From Streptomyces nigrescens (GTDB taxonomy: Bacteria > Actinomycetota > Actinomycetes > Streptomycetales > Streptomycetaceae), in contig AP026073.1 in NCBI GenBank assembly GCA_024349765.1, positions 2,294,001-2,358,000 on the forward strand: a stretch of DNA of 64,000 nt, written 5' to 3'. Numbering within the stretch: the stretch's first letter is position 1; each line of letters begins with the position of its first letter. This document shows, piece after piece, positions 30,313-44,798 of the stretch. The notes beneath the pieces are model-generated. The model saw only the letters and a list, made by a program, of their open reading frames with translations. It was not told where the DNA came from and did no database searches. Made by a program: the position numbers and the translations under genes.

Positions 30313-30491
30313 TAGGAGGTCCCCCGGCGCGCCGCCGGGAGGGTACCGTTCGCAAGCAGTACCACCCCACGCCGGCGGCCGTGGGCCCAACGGCCCCTGG
30401 GGGCCGGTGGGTTACCGCACGGCGCACCGGGCAGTCCGGCCCGGCGCCGTGCCCCGCACCACGTCGACCGCACGAGACGGAGAGCCACCGG

Positions 30492-31376
30492 ATGCAGTAC
30501 GCAGTGGGGGCTCCGCTGCCGCCGCCCCACGGGCAGGCATCAGGACCCGGGGCCGCCATGCACTGGACGCCCAACCCGGGACGGCCCACCCCGCCCACCT
30601 CGCCGCCGGCCCCGCCGGCCGCCCCGCCCGCTCCCGCGGGCCCGCCGCCGCCCGTGCAGCAGCCCGCCCCGCAGCCGGGCTGGCACGGCCCCGCGCCGCA
30701 GCAGGCCCCGCCGCCCAGCGGGCACAGCACCGACATCACCGGCCATATCCAACTGCCGCCGGGCGCGCCGGTGCCGCTGCCGAGCCCGCCCGCCGACCCG
30801 GCCGCGCCGGACGCCACGCACGCCGCCGTCGCGGTGCTGCTGATCGGCCCGGCCGGCGCGGGCAAGACCAGCGTGGCCCGCCACTGGGCCGACACCCGGC
30901 GGGTGCCGACCGCGCACATCAGCCTGGACGACGTCCGCGAGTGGGTCCGGGCCGGCTTCGCCGACCCGCAGTCCGGGTGGAACGACCACTCCGAGGCGCA
31001 GTACCGCCTGGCCCGCCGGACCTGCGGTTTCGCCGCCCGTAACTTCCTCGCCAACGGCATCTCCTGCATCCTCGACGACGCGGTCTTCCCGGACCGTCCG
31101 GTCGTCGGCCTGGGCGGCTGGAAGCGCCACGTGGGCCCCGGACTGCTGCCGATCGTGCTGCTGCCCGGCCTGGAGATCGTGCTGGAGCGCAACGCCCGGC
31201 GCACCGGCAACCGCCGGCTGTCGGACGAAGAGGTGGCCAGGATCCACGGCCGGATGGCCGGCTGGTACGGCTCGGGCCTGCCGATCATCGACAACTCCCA
31301 GCACGACGTCGCCACGACGGTGCGGGTGCTGGACGACGTGGTCGCCCGCTCGCTGGCCAGTCCGCCCAGCTGGTAG
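30492..31376 (+). CDS. P-loop kinase-like ATPase with proline-rich N-terminus
   Basis: 294 aa. Residues 1-110 are extremely Pro/Ala/Gln-rich and likely disordered. The C-terminal half is a compact AAA_33/zeta-like P-loop domain: AVLLIGPAGAGKTSVARHW (Walker A 119-126), AHISLDDVREWVRAGF (Asp-rich acceptor motif), FLANGISCILDDAVFPDR and LERNARRTGNRRLSDEEVARIH (lid Arg region). This resembles small-molecule or RNA 5'-end kinases, but the substrate is unknown. The ATG at 30492 is chosen because the upstream sequence is not family-like. It lies between aroQ and a peptidase-like gene. Confidence 0.75.
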   Translation: MQYAVGAPLPPPHGQASGPGAAMHWTPNPGRPTPPTSPPAPPAAPPAPAGPPPPVQQPAPQPGWHGPAPQQAPPPSGHSTDITGHIQLPPGAPVPLPSPPADPAAPDATHAAVAVLLIGPAGAGKTSVARHWADTRRVPTAHISLDDVREWVRAGFADPQSGWNDHSEAQYRLARRTCGFAARNFLANGISCILDDAVFPDRPVVGLGGWKRHVGPGLLPIVLLPGLEIVLERNARRTGNRRLSDEEVARIHGRMAGWYGSGLPIIDNSQHDVATTVRVLDDVVARSLASPPSW

Positions 31377-31449
31377 CCGCCCTCGGGCGCGTGCTCGCTG
31401 GTCGTCCCCCGGGCGGCCCCCTCGACCGGCCGCCGCGGGGGAGCCGCCG

Positions 31450-31455
31450 TACCCT
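31450..31455 (+). promoter_or_regulatory. -10 element of the M24 gene, probably leaderless
   Basis: TACCCT ends 6 bases before the ATG at 31462, with no ribosome-binding sequence between. This is the geometry of a leaderless transcript. Confidence 0.4.
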
Positions 31456-31461
31456 TGCGAT

Positions 31462-32568
31462 ATGTCCGAGTTGTACGCGGCCCGACGCACGCGGCTGCGC
31501 GACCGCTGTGCCGCAACCGGAAGCGCCGCCGCCCTGATCTCGCGCCCCGCGAACGTCCGCTACCTCACCGCCTGCGCCCCGCCGGGCGCCGCTCTGCTGC
31601 TGGGCCCGTCCGACGACGTGCTGCTGTGCGGCAGACCGCTGAGCGGCGATCCGTCCGAGGGCCGGCCGGTGGACGACGTACGGGTGTCGGTGCTGCCCGG
31701 CCGCGGCGGTGACCCGGTGGTGGCCGGCGCCGACCTGGCCGCGAAGGCCGGCGCGGACACCCTGGCCGTCGAGGAGCACCACCTGACCGTCACCCGGCAC
31801 CGGGCGCTCTCCCAGGTCGCACCGCAGCTTCGGCTGGCGGATCTGGCCTGTGCGGTCGAGGCGCAGCGGCTGGTCAAGGACGACGACGAGATCGCCTGTC
31901 TGCGGATCGCCGCGGAGATCGCCGACCAGGCGCTCGGCGAACTGCTCGAATCGATCCTGGTGGGCCGCACCGAGCGGCATCTCGCGCTGGAGCTGGAGCG
32001 CCGGCTGGTGGACCACGGCGCGGACGGCCCGGCCTTCCCGACCTCCGTGGCGACCGGCCCGAACTCCGGCCGCCCGGGTCATCTGCCCACCGACCGGCGG
32101 GTCGAGGAGGGCGACTTCCTCAGCGTCTGCCTCGGGGCGAACTACCGCGGCTACCGCTGCGAGATCGGCCGCACCTTCGTCATCGGCACCACCCCGTCCG
32201 ACTGGCAGATCGAGCTGTACGATCTCGTTTTCGCAGCCCAGCGAGCCGGCCGGGAGGCGCTCGCGCCGGGCGTGGAGTGCCGCGAGGTGGACCGGATCAC
32301 CCGCCATGTGCTCGATGCCGCGGGGTACGGCGAGCGGCTCGGACCGTGGACCGGGCACGGCGTGGGGCTCGAAATCGATGAGGACCCTCAGTTGTCCCCG
32401 GCCGCCATGGGTAAACTGGACGCTTGCGTGCCGGTCACCGTCGAGCCGGGGGTTCACATCCCGGGCCGTGGGGGTGTCCGGATCGACGACACACTCGTCG
32501 TCCGCCCCGAGGCGGACGGCGGGCCCGAGCTACTCACGATCACGACCAAGGAGCTGCTCGCACTCTGA
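31462..32568 (+). CDS. M24-family (Xaa-Pro peptidase-like) protein with a degenerate metal site
   Basis: 368 aa. The N-terminal creatinase-like domain ([19 protein letters not shown]) and the pita-bread C-terminal domain are clear. The five metal ligands of M24 peptidases are only partly kept. The first Asp is Cys223 ([15 protein letters not shown]), the second Asp is Glu234 (YRCEIGRTF), His299 (GHGVGLE) and Glu328 ([11 protein letters not shown]) are kept, and the last Glu is Asp342 ([10 protein letters not shown]). The HExP substrate motif reads DEDP. It may be an altered or inactive peptidase. It precedes efp, the usual neighbour of the PepP/PepQ family. Confidence 0.82.
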   Translation: MSELYAARRTRLRDRCAATGSAAALISRPANVRYLTACAPPGAALLLGPSDDVLLCGRPLSGDPSEGRPVDDVRVSVLPGRGGDPVVAGADLAAKAGADTLAVEEHHLTVTRHRALSQVAPQLRLADLACAVEAQRLVKDDDEIACLRIAAEIADQALGELLESILVGRTERHLALELERRLVDHGADGPAFPTSVATGPNSGRPGHLPTDRRVEEGDFLSVCLGANYRGYRCEIGRTFVIGTTPSDWQIELYDLVFAAQRAGREALAPGVECREVDRITRHVLDAAGYGERLGPWTGHGVGLEIDEDPQLSPAAMGKLDACVPVTVEPGVHIPGRGGVRIDDTLVVRPEADGGPELLTITTKELLAL

Positions 32569-32633
32569 GCCGCAGCGGCTCGGTGGGCGTCGCTCCGGGT
32601 CCCACCACCTGCAGTCCAGGAGATTCCGCAACC

Positions 32634-33200
32634 GTGGCATCCACGAACGACCTCAAGAACGGCATGGTGCTCAAGCTCGAAGGCGGCCAGCTCTGGTCCG
32701 TCGTCGAGTTCCAGCACGTCAAGCCCGGCAAGGGCCCGGCCTTCGTCCGCACCAAGCTCAAGAACGTGCTCTCCGGCAAGGTGGTGGACAAGACCTTCAA
32801 CGCCGGCGTGAAGGTCGAGACGGCCACCGTCGACAAGCGCGGCATGCAGTTCTCGTACATGGACGGCGACTACTTCGTCTTCATGGACATGGACACCTAC
32901 GACCAGCTGCACGTCGACCGCAAGGCCGTCGGCGACGCCGCCAACTTCCTCATCGAGGGCTTCGAGGCCGTCGTCGCGCAGCACGAGGGCGAGGTGCTCT
33001 ACGTCGAGCTGCCGGCCGCCGTCGAGCTCACCGTCCAGGAGACCGAGCCGGGCGTCCAGGGCGACCGCTCCACCGGCGGCACCAAGCCCGCCGTGCTGGA
33101 GACCGGCCACCAGATCCAGGTCCCGCTCTTCATCACCACCGGTGAGAAGATCAAGGTCGACACCCGCACGAGCGACTACCTCGGCCGGGTGAACAGCTAA
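32634..33200 (+). CDS. efp: Elongation factor P
   Basis: Rescues ribosomes stalled at polyproline. 188 aa. The N-terminal KOW-like domain has the tip loop [12 protein letters not shown] with Lys33. Two OB-type domains follow, ending [19 protein letters not shown] lies about 8 bases before the GTG at 32634. The nusB GTG begins two bases after its stop. Pro-rich proteins in this window (for example the kinase upstream) would be natural clients. Confidence 0.96.
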   Translation: MASTNDLKNGMVLKLEGGQLWSVVEFQHVKPGKGPAFVRTKLKNVLSGKVVDKTFNAGVKVETATVDKRGMQFSYMDGDYFVFMDMDTYDQLHVDRKAVGDAANFLIEGFEAVVAQHEGEVLYVELPAAVELTVQETEPGVQGDRSTGGTKPAVLETGHQIQVPLFITTGEKIKVDTRTSDYLGRVNS

Positions 33201-33202
33201 CC

Positions 33203-33637
33203 GTGGCTGCCCGCAGCAAGGCCCGTAAGCGCGCGTTCCAGATCCTCTTCGAGGCCGATCAGCGCGGCGCCGACGTGCAGTCCGTGCTCGCGGACTGGAT
33301 GCGGCACGCCCGGACCGACCCCCGGCAGCCGCCGGTGAACGAGTACACCCTGCAGCTCGTCGAGGGGTACGCGGACCACATCGTCCGCATCGACGAGCTG
33401 ATCTCCACCTACGCGGTCGACTGGGACCTGGACCGGATGCCGGCCGCCGACCGCTCGATCCTGCGGCTCGGCGCCTACGAGCTGCTCTGGGTGGACGACA
33501 CGCCGGACGCGGTGGCGATCGACGAAGCCGTGCAGCTCGCCAAGGAGTTCTCCACGGACGACTCCCCGGCCTTCGTCAACGGCCTCCTCGGCCGGCTGAA
33601 GGAGCTGAAGCCGGGTCTGCGGCGCGAGGCGCAGTAG
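33203..33637 (+). CDS. nusB: Transcription antitermination factor NusB
   Basis: 144 aa all-helical RNA-binding protein that acts with NusE/S10 in rRNA antitermination. SKARKRAFQILFEADQRG is the family N-terminus; DRMPAADRSILRLGAYELLW and DEAVQLAKEFSTDDSPAFVNGLLG complete the signature. GTG at 33203. It is cotranscribed with efp and ended by a strong hairpin. Confidence 0.96.
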   Translation: MAARSKARKRAFQILFEADQRGADVQSVLADWMRHARTDPRQPPVNEYTLQLVEGYADHIVRIDELISTYAVDWDLDRMPAADRSILRLGAYELLWVDDTPDAVAIDEAVQLAKEFSTDDSPAFVNGLLGRLKELKPGLRREAQ

Positions 33638-33668
33638 CCGGCGCCGCCGACGAGCGGCAGAGCACGGG

Positions 33669-33705
33669 ACGGGCCCGGAGCGTTGGGTGAACGCTCCGGG
33701 CCCGT
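33669..33705 (+). terminator. Terminator after nusB
   Basis: ACGGGCCCGGAGCGTT and AACGCTCCGGGCCCGT form a perfect 16 base-pair stem around a 5-base loop. Confidence 0.8.
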
Positions 33706-33748
33706 TCGCATGCCCGCACCGGCGCGGGGGAGGACACCGGCAAACAGA

Positions 33749-33777
33749 ACCGCCGCCCCGGGCTCCGGGGCGGCGGT
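33749..33777 (-). terminator. Terminator after bldD
   Basis: ACCGCCGCCCCGG and CCGGGGCGGCGGT form a perfect 13 base-pair stem with a 3-base loop, 27 bases beyond the bldD stop on the - strand. Confidence 0.75.
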
Positions 33778-33803
33778 ACGTTTCTGCAGATGGCCCGAGG
33801 GGC

Positions 33804-34304
33804 TCAGATCTCCTCGTGGGACACGGCGCGACGGGCGTCGGCGTCGAGCACGCCCCAGCTGATCAGCTGCTCGGTCAGCACCGAGGGCGACTGGTCGTAG
33901 ATCACGGCGAGGGTCCGCAGGTCGTCCTGGCGGATCGAGAGGACCTTGCCGTTGTAGTCACCGCGCTGGCTCTGGATCGTGGCGGCGTAGCGCTGCAGCG
34001 GGCCGGCCTTCTCCTGCGGGACGTGGGCAAGTCGCTCCAGGTCGAGCACCAGCTTCGGCGGCGGCTCGGCCGCGCCGCCCGGTGTCGTGCCCGGCAGCAG
34101 TTCCTGCACCGGAACGCCGTAGAAGTCCGCCAGCTCGGCAAGGCGCTGCACGGTCACGGCACGGTCGCCGCGCTCGTACGAACCGACCACCACGGCCTTC
34201 CAACGACCCTGGGACTTCTCCTCGACGCCGTGAAGGGAGAGGCCCTGCTGGGTACGGATGGCGCGGAGCTTGGCCCCGAGCTGTTTGGCGTATTCGCTGG
34301 ACAT
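33804..34304 (-). CDS. bldD: Developmental master repressor BldD
   Basis: 166 aa. The XRE-type helix-turn-helix (about 8-70, LGAKLRAIRTQQGLSLHGVE, VQRLAELADFYGVPVQEL) binds DNA. The c-di-GMP signature RGD-X8-RQDD is intact at R114-D116 and R125-D128, the numbering known for S. coelicolor BldD. Tetrameric c-di-GMP assembles a BldD dimer that represses sporulation genes during vegetative growth. ATG at 34304 with GGGGAG 5-6 bases upstream. It diverges from the pyr operon, and its promoter carries a BldD box, so it is autoregulated. Confidence 0.98.
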   Translation of the reverse strand: MSSEYAKQLGAKLRAIRTQQGLSLHGVEEKSQGRWKAVVVGSYERGDRAVTVQRLAELADFYGVPVQELLPGTTPGGAAEPPPKLVLDLERLAHVPQEKAGPLQRYAATIQSQRGDYNGKVLSIRQDDLRTLAVIYDQSPSVLTEQLISWGVLDADARRAVSHEEI

Positions 34305-34365
34305 ATAGCTCCCCAGACAGCTGTATCGACATGCGGCTCCGCCGCGTGGCTGGTAACTCACTGTG

Positions 34366-34395
34366 AGGTTACGCAGCGTAATCTCAGTTCGTCAA
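34366..34395 (-). promoter_or_regulatory. bldD promoter
   Basis: On the - strand, -35 TTGACG (34390-34395) and -10 TAACCT (34366-34371) are separated by 18 bases, a good vegetative promoter. The -10 end overlaps the BldD box at 34368-34382. Confidence 0.7.
34368..34382. promoter_or_regulatory. BldD box in the bldD promoter
   Basis: The core TTACGCAGCGTAA (34369-34381) is a perfect palindrome, and the 15 bases match the published BldD consensus NTNACNCWGNGTNAN at every fixed position. A second, imperfect dyad GTAACTCAC-T-GTGAG (34353-34367) lies immediately downstream. Confidence 0.8.
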
Positions 34396-34455
34396 GCGGA
34401 ATGGGCCAGACCCTCACCCGTCAGGGGTGTAGACGGGCCAGGAGAGCGGTCCTGG

Positions 34456-34461
34456 TAACCT
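34456..34461 (+). promoter_or_regulatory. Candidate -10 of the pyr operon
   Basis: TAACCT would start transcription near 34468-34472, a few bases before the leader hairpin. No convincing -35 at 17-18 bases is seen. Confidence 0.35.
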
Positions 34462-34475
34462 GACTGCGTAATTCC

Positions 34476-35116
<641 letters not shown>

Positions 35117-35209
35117 CGCACCGCTGACGGACCCGGTGACCCCGGGCCCGCAGGCATGCCTGCCTGACGGACATTCCCGTACACCTCCCTCACACACGGA
35201 GAAAACCGG

Positions 35210-36187
35210 ATGAAGCGCCACCTCATCTCGGCCGCCGACCTCACCCGCGACGATGCCGTGCTGATCCTCGACACCGCCGAGGAGATGGCCCGGGTCGCCG
35301 ACCGGCCGATCAAGAAGCTCCCCACCCTGCGCGGACGCACGGTCTGCAACCTCTTCTTCGAGGACTCCACCCGCACCCGGATCTCCTTCGAGGCCGCCGA
35401 GAAGCGGCTCTCCGCGGACGTCATCAACTTCGCGGCCAAGGGATCGAGCGTCTCCAAGGGCGAGTCCCTCAAGGACACCGCGCAGACCCTGGAGGCGATG
35501 GGCGTCGACGCCGTCGTCATCCGGCACGGTGCCTCCGGCGCCCCCTACCGGCTCGCCAACTCCGGCTGGATCGACGCCCCTGTCATCAACGCCGGTGACG
35601 GCACCCACCAGCACCCCACCCAGGCCCTGCTCGACGCCTTCACCATGCGCCGCCGGCTGATCGGCCCGGACGCCGGGATCGGCCAGGACCTGTCCGGCAA
35701 GCGCATCACGATCGTCGGCGACGTGCTGCACAGCCGGGTCGCCCGGTCCAACGTCGACCTGCTGCACACCCTCGGCGCCGAGGTCACCCTGGTCGCGCCG
35801 CCCACCCTGGTGCCGGTCGGGGTCGAGACCTGGCCCTGCGAGGTGTCGTACGACCTCGACGGCGTGCTGCCGAAGTCCGACGCCGTGATGATGCTGCGGG
35901 TCCAGCGCGAGCGGATGAACGCCGCGTTCTTCCCCACCGAGCGCGAGTACTCGCGCCGCTACGGCCTGGACGGCGACCGCATGGCGCGGATGCCCGGACA
36001 CGCCCTGGTGATGCACCCCGGCCCCATGGTCCGCGGCATGGAGATCACCGCCGAGGTCGCCGACTCCGGCCGCTGCACGGCCGTCGAGCAGGTCACCAAC
36101 GGCGTCAGCATCCGGATGGCCGTCCTCTACCTGCTCCTGGGCGGCAACGAGCCCGCCGTGACCAACCCCCGTACCGAGGAGAAGTAA
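35210..36187 (+). CDS. pyrB: Aspartate carbamoyltransferase catalytic subunit
   Basis: Condenses carbamoyl phosphate and aspartate. 325 aa. The carbamoyl-phosphate site [13 protein letters not shown], the [14 protein letters not shown] loop, [19 protein letters not shown] and [11 protein letters not shown] are present. No pyrI regulatory subunit is nearby. It lies 93 bases after pyrR, without a strong terminator, and four bases before pyrC. Confidence 0.97.
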   Translation: MKRHLISAADLTRDDAVLILDTAEEMARVADRPIKKLPTLRGRTVCNLFFEDSTRTRISFEAAEKRLSADVINFAAKGSSVSKGESLKDTAQTLEAMGVDAVVIRHGASGAPYRLANSGWIDAPVINAGDGTHQHPTQALLDAFTMRRRLIGPDAGIGQDLSGKRITIVGDVLHSRVARSNVDLLHTLGAEVTLVAPPTLVPVGVETWPCEVSYDLDGVLPKSDAVMMLRVQRERMNAAFFPTEREYSRRYGLDGDRMARMPGHALVMHPGPMVRGMEITAEVADSGRCTAVEQVTNGVSIRMAVLYLLLGGNEPAVTNPRTEEK

Positions 36188-36191
36188 GACC

Positions 36192-37478
36192 ATGAGCAAG
36201 ATCCTGATCCGTGGTGCGAAGGTGCTCGGCGGCGAGCCGCAGGACGTCCTGATCGACGGCGAGTTCATCGAGGCCGTGGGCAGCGGCCTGGACGCGGACG
36301 GCGCGCAGATCGTCGAGGCCGGCGGCAAGGTCCTCCTCCCCGGGCTCGTCGACCTGCACACCCACCTGCGCGAGCCCGGCCGGGAGGACTCCGAGACCGT
36401 CCTCACCGGCACCCGCGCGGCCGCCTCCGGCGGCTACACCGCCGTCTTCGCCATGGCCAACACCTTCCCGGTCGCCGACACCGCCGGCGTCGTCGAGCAG
36501 GTCTACCGGCTCGGCCAGGAGCACGGCTACTGCGACGTGCAGCCGATCGGCGCGGTCACCGTCGGCCTGGAGGGCAAGAAGCTCGCCGAGCTCGGCGCCA
36601 TGCACGAGTCGGCCGCCGGCGTCACCGTCTTCTCCGACGACGGCAAGTGCGTCGACGACGCGGTGATCATGCGCCGGGCCCTGGAGTACGTGAAGGCCTT
36701 CGGCGGCGTCGTCGCCCAGCACGCCCAGGAGCCGCGGCTGACCGAGGGCGCCCAGATGAACGAGGGCATCGTCTCCGCCGAGCTGGGCCTGGGCGGCTGG
36801 CCCGCGGTCGCCGAGGAGTCGATCATCGCCCGGGACGTGCTGCTCGCCGAGCACGTCGGCTCCCGGGTCCACATCTGCCACCTGTCGACCGCCGGCAGCG
36901 TCGAGATCGTCCGCTGGGCCAAGTCCCGCGGCATCGACGTCACCGCCGAGGTCACCCCGCACCACCTGCTCCTCACCGACGAGATGGTGCGCACCTACAA
37001 CCCGGTCTACAAGGTCAACCCGCCGCTGCGCACCGAGCGCGACGTGCTGGCCCTGCGCGAGGCGCTGGCCGACGGCACCATCGACATCGTCGCCACCGAC
37101 CACGCCCCGCACCCGCACGAGGACAAGGACTGCGAGTGGGGCGCCGCGGCCATGGGCATGGTCGGCCTGGAGACCGCGCTCTCCGTCGTCCAGCACACGA
37201 TGGTCGACACCGGGCTGCTGGACTGGGCCGGCGTCGCCGAGCGGATGTCCTTCCGGCCCGCGCGGATCGGCGGCCTGGAGGGCCACGGCCGGCCCATCTC
37301 GGCTGGTGAGCCCGCCAACCTCACCCTGGTCGATTCCGCTTACCGTGGAGAGGTGGACCCCGCGGGCTTCGCCTCCCGCAGCCGCAACACCCCCTACGAG
37401 GGCCGTGAGCTGCCGGGACGCGTCACCCACACCTTCCTGCGGGGCCGGGCAACGGTCGTCGACGGGAAGCTGGCGTGA
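36192..37478 (+). CDS. pyrC: Dihydroorotase
   Basis: Class I dihydroorotase, 428 aa. The metal-binding [10 protein letters not shown], the later His ligands in VVAQHAQEP and [11 protein letters not shown], and the catalytic Asp in [12 protein letters not shown] are visible. It closes N-carbamoyl-aspartate to dihydroorotate. The next gene starts at a GTG overlapping its stop (GTGA). Confidence 0.97.
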   Translation: MSKILIRGAKVLGGEPQDVLIDGEFIEAVGSGLDADGAQIVEAGGKVLLPGLVDLHTHLREPGREDSETVLTGTRAAASGGYTAVFAMANTFPVADTAGVVEQVYRLGQEHGYCDVQPIGAVTVGLEGKKLAELGAMHESAAGVTVFSDDGKCVDDAVIMRRALEYVKAFGGVVAQHAQEPRLTEGAQMNEGIVSAELGLGGWPAVAEESIIARDVLLAEHVGSRVHICHLSTAGSVEIVRWAKSRGIDVTAEVTPHHLLLTDEMVRTYNPVYKVNPPLRTERDVLALREALADGTIDIVATDHAPHPHEDKDCEWGAAAMGMVGLETALSVVQHTMVDTGLLDWAGVAERMSFRPARIGGLEGHGRPISAGEPANLTLVDSAYRGEVDPAGFASRSRNTPYEGRELPGRVTHTFLRGRATVVDGKLA

Positions 37479-38074
37479 CTCCTCCACTCATCCAACTGGC
37501 CGAGGCGCAGAAGTCCGCGCCGGTCACCGACTGGGCGGCACGGCTCGGCTGGGTCGCCGGCCTGCTCGTCCTCGTCGCCTTCGTCTACTGGCTGATGCGC
37601 CAGGGCTGGAAGTGGCGCGGCACGCTCCAGGGCGACCTGCCCGAGCTGCCCTCCACTCCCGAGAACCCGGGCAGGCCGAAGCTGACGCTCAGCGGGCGCT
37701 ACCACGGCTCCACCACGGCCGGGCAGTGGCTCGACCGGATCGTGGCGCACGGCCTCGGCACCCGCAGCCGCGTCGAGCTGACCCTCACCGAGGGGGGCCT
37801 GGACGTCGTACGGCCGGGCGCGACGGACTTCTTCGTGCCGGTCGCCGCGCTGCGCGGCGCCCGCCTCGACAAGGGCATCGCCGGCAAGGTCCTCACCGAG
37901 GGCGGCCTGCTCGTCGTCACCTGGCAGCACGGCGACCAGGAGATCGACTCCGGTTTCCGCTCCGACCGGGCGGAGGAGCACCCCGCCTGGGTCGAGGCCC
38001 TCACCGCACTGAGCACCACCCCCCGCAGCACCCGAAACACCACCGAGCAGAGCGAAACGGAAGGCGCACGATGA
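37475..38074 (+). CDS. Small membrane protein of the pyr operon (PH-like domain)
   Basis: 199 aa. One membrane helix (about 24-42, [18 protein letters not shown]) precedes a soluble beta-rich domain ([57 protein letters not shown] shown in parts) with a bacterial PH-like look. It sits between pyrC and carA with four-base overlaps on both sides, and a similar membrane protein occupies this place in other actinobacteria. The function is unknown. It could anchor or regulate pyrimidine enzymes, which is inference from position only. Confidence 0.8.
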   Translation: MTPPLIQLAEAQKSAPVTDWAARLGWVAGLLVLVAFVYWLMRQGWKWRGTLQGDLPELPSTPENPGRPKLTLSGRYHGSTTAGQWLDRIVAHGLGTRSRVELTLTEGGLDVVRPGATDFFVPVAALRGARLDKGIAGKVLTEGGLLVVTWQHGDQEIDSGFRSDRAEEHPAWVEALTALSTTPRSTRNTTEQSETEGAR

Positions 38075-39220
38075 CGACCTCCACCAGGGGAAGCTCCTCT
38101 CAGAGGAACAAGGCGCTTCCCGCCGTACTTGTCCTGGAGGACGGCCGCACCTTCAGCGGTCGTGCCTACGGGGCCGTGGGGGAGACCTTCGGCGAAGCGG
38201 TGTTCTCCACCGGCATGACCGGCTACCAGGAGACGCTGACCGACCCCTCGTACCACCGCCAGGTCGTCGTCATGACCGCCCCGCACATCGGCAACACCGG
38301 GGTCAACGACGAGGACCCCGAGTCGCAGCGGATCTGGGTCGCCGGCTACGTCGTCCGCGACCCCGCCCGGATCCCGTCCAACTGGCGCTCGGTGCGCTCC
38401 CTGGACGAGGAACTGACCGCCCAGGGCGTGGTCGGCATCAGCGGCGTCGACACCCGCGCGCTCACCCGCCACCTGCGCGAACGCGGTGCGATGCGGGTCG
38501 GGATCTTCTCCGGCGACGCGCTGCCCGACGCCGGCACCATGCTCGCCAAGGTGCGCCAGGCCCCCGAGATGAAGGGCGCCGACCTCTCCGCCCAGGTCGC
38601 CACCAAGGAGGCCTACGTCGTCCCGGCGATCGGCGAGAAGAAGTTCACCGTCGCCGCCGTCGACCTCGGTATCAAGGGCATGACCCCGCACCGCATGGCC
38701 GAGCGCGGCATCGAGGTGCACGTGCTGCCCGCCACCGCCACCGTCGAGGACGTCTACGCGGTCGACCCGGACGGCGTGTTCTTCTCCAACGGCCCCGGCG
38801 ACCCGGCCACCGCCGACCACCCGGTCTCCGTCATGCGGGGCGTCCTCGCGCGCAAGACCCCGCTCTTCGGCATCTGCTTCGGCAACCAGATCCTCGGCCG
38901 CGCGCTGGGCTTCGGCACCTACAAGCTCAAGTACGGCCACCGCGGGATCAACCAGCCGGTCCAGGACCGCACGACCGGCAAGGTCGAGGTCACCGCGCAC
39001 AACCACGGATTCGCCGTCGACGCCCCGCTCGACAAGGTTTCCGACACCCCCTTCGGCCATGCCGAGGTCTCCCACGTCTGCCTCAATGACAACGTGGTGG
39101 AGGGCCTGCACCTCCTCGACCAGCCGGCCTTCAGCGTCCAGTACCACCCCGAGGCGGCCGCCGGCCCGCACGACGCCGCGTACCTCTTCGACCGCTTCGT
39201 TTCCCTGATGGAGGGCCAGC

Positions 39221-39228
<8 letters not shown>
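38071..39228 (+). CDS. carA: Carbamoyl-phosphate synthase small subunit
   Basis: Glutamine amidotransferase subunit, 385 aa. The N-terminal domain has [17 protein letters not shown]. The GATase I part has [12 protein letters not shown] (nucleophile Cys), the oxyanion NGPGDP, and [13 protein letters not shown] (catalytic His and Glu). The usual GHQ after the nucleophile elbow is GNQ here. ATG at 38071 overlaps the upstream gene stop; carB overlaps its end by eight bases. Confidence 0.97.
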
Positions 39229-42529
<3,301 letters not shown>

Positions 42530-42537
42530 CAGCCCGT

Positions 42538-42573
42538 GAGGGGGACACAGCGAACCGCCGCTGTGTCCCCCTC
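42538..42573 (+). terminator. Hairpin between carB and pyrD
   Basis: GAGGGGGACACAGCG and CGCTGTGTCCCCCTC form a perfect 15 base-pair stem around AACCGC, 9 bases after carB and 20 bases before the pyrD ATG. It could partly terminate the operon or protect the upstream message. Confidence 0.6.
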
Positions 42574-42592
42574 TTCGTGAGGACACACCACC

Positions 42593-43698
<1,106 letters not shown>

Positions 43699-43702
<4 letters not shown>

Positions 43703-44592
43703 CGGCCGGCCCCTCGCCCGACCACCACCCCTCGACGAGGCCCTCCGGGCCGCTGGCCCCCTTCGGCGCGCGGCTGCGCCGCGCCATGGACGAGCGCGGC
43801 CCGCTCTGCGTCGGCATCGACCCGCACGCCTCGCTGCTGGCCGACTGGGGCCTGAACGACGACGTCGCGGGCCTGGCCCGGTTCACCCGCACCGTCGTCG
43901 AGGTGCTCGGCGAGCACGTCGCCGTCTTCAAGCCGCAGTCCGCGTTCTTCGAGCGGTTCGGCTCGCGCGGCCTGGCCGTGCTGGAGACCGCCGTCGTCGA
44001 GGCCCGTGAGCGCGGCGCACTGGTGCTCATGGACGCCAAGCGCGGCGACATCGGCTCCACCATGGCCGCCTACGCCGAGACGTACCTGCACCCGGACTCG
44101 CCGCTGTTCTCGGACGCCCTGACGGTCTCGCCGTACCTGGGCTACGGCTCGCTGAAGCCGGCCGCCGACCTGGCCCGGGAGAGCGGCGCGGGCCTGTTCG
44201 TGCTGGCGCTGACCTCCAACCCGGAGGGCGCGGAGGTCCAGCGCGCGGTCCGCGAGGACGGCCGCACCCTCGCGGCGACCATGCTCGGCCACCTCGCCGC
44301 CGAGAACGCCGGCGCCGAGCCGCTGGGCTCCTTCGGCGCGGTGGTCGGTGCCACCCTCGGCGATCTCTCCACGTTCGACCTGGCGATCAACGGCCCGCTG
44401 CTGGCCCCCGGCATCGGCGCGCAGGGCGCCACCCCGGCCGACCTGCCGACCGTCTTCGGCGCCGCGGCCGAAAACGTCCTCCCGAGTGTCAGCCGGGGGG
44501 TGCTGAAGCACGGTCCGGACGCCGCCGGACTGCGCGCGGCGGCGGACCGATTCACCGAGGAAGTGCGCACCGCGCTCGATCAGGCACCGTAA
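43699..44592 (+). CDS. pyrF: Orotidine 5'-phosphate decarboxylase (type 2)
   Basis: 297 aa. The long actinobacterial type 2 form. LCVGIDPHASLL, FKPQSAFFERFG, LVLMDAKRGDIGSTM (catalytic Asp-Lys-Asp) and APGIGAQGATPADLP are visible. It performs the last step to UMP and closes the pyr operon, followed by a U-tract terminator. Confidence 0.96.
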
Positions 44593-44616
44593 GACGGGGA
44601 GTTTGGTCCCGAATTG

Positions 44617-44642
44617 TCCTGGTCAGCAGAGTCTGACCAGGA
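44617..44642 (+). terminator. Terminator of the pyr operon
   Basis: TCCTGGTCAG and CTGACCAGGA form a perfect 10 base-pair stem around CAGAGT, followed by CTTTT. It is one of the few hairpins in the window with a T-run. Confidence 0.8.
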
Positions 44643-44659
44643 CTTTTCGTCTGTTCTCG

Positions 44660-44688
44660 CTGACTCCGGCGCCCTCGGCCGCTAGTCT
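44660..44688 (+). promoter_or_regulatory. sIHF promoter P1
   Basis: CTGACT (-35), 17 bases, TAGTCT (-10), about 110 bases upstream of the gene. Confidence 0.5.
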
Positions 44689-44722
44689 CCGTCGAGAGCA
44701 GTGCACGTAAGCGCGTTGCTCG

Positions 44723-44751
44723 TTGCTCCGCAAGTGCGGGGCGACTAGGTT
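44723..44751 (+). promoter_or_regulatory. sIHF promoter P2
   Basis: TTGCTC (-35), 17 bases, TAGGTT (-10), giving a leader of about 40 bases. The -35 lies in a short repeat TTGCTCGTTGCTC. Confidence 0.5.
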
Positions 44752-44798
44752 CCACACCGGTCCGTATCCGACAGTTCGACATCCGAGGTGACGTAGGC

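Noticed and set aside
30303-30491. N-terminal extension of the P-loop kinase from an ATG at 30303
   Set aside because: The added residues cross a likely terminator region and do not resemble the family; the ATG at 30492 is better.
32392-32417. Internal efp promoter TTGTCC...TAAACT inside the M24 gene
   Set aside because: Spacer of 14 bases is too short; kept out of the feature list.
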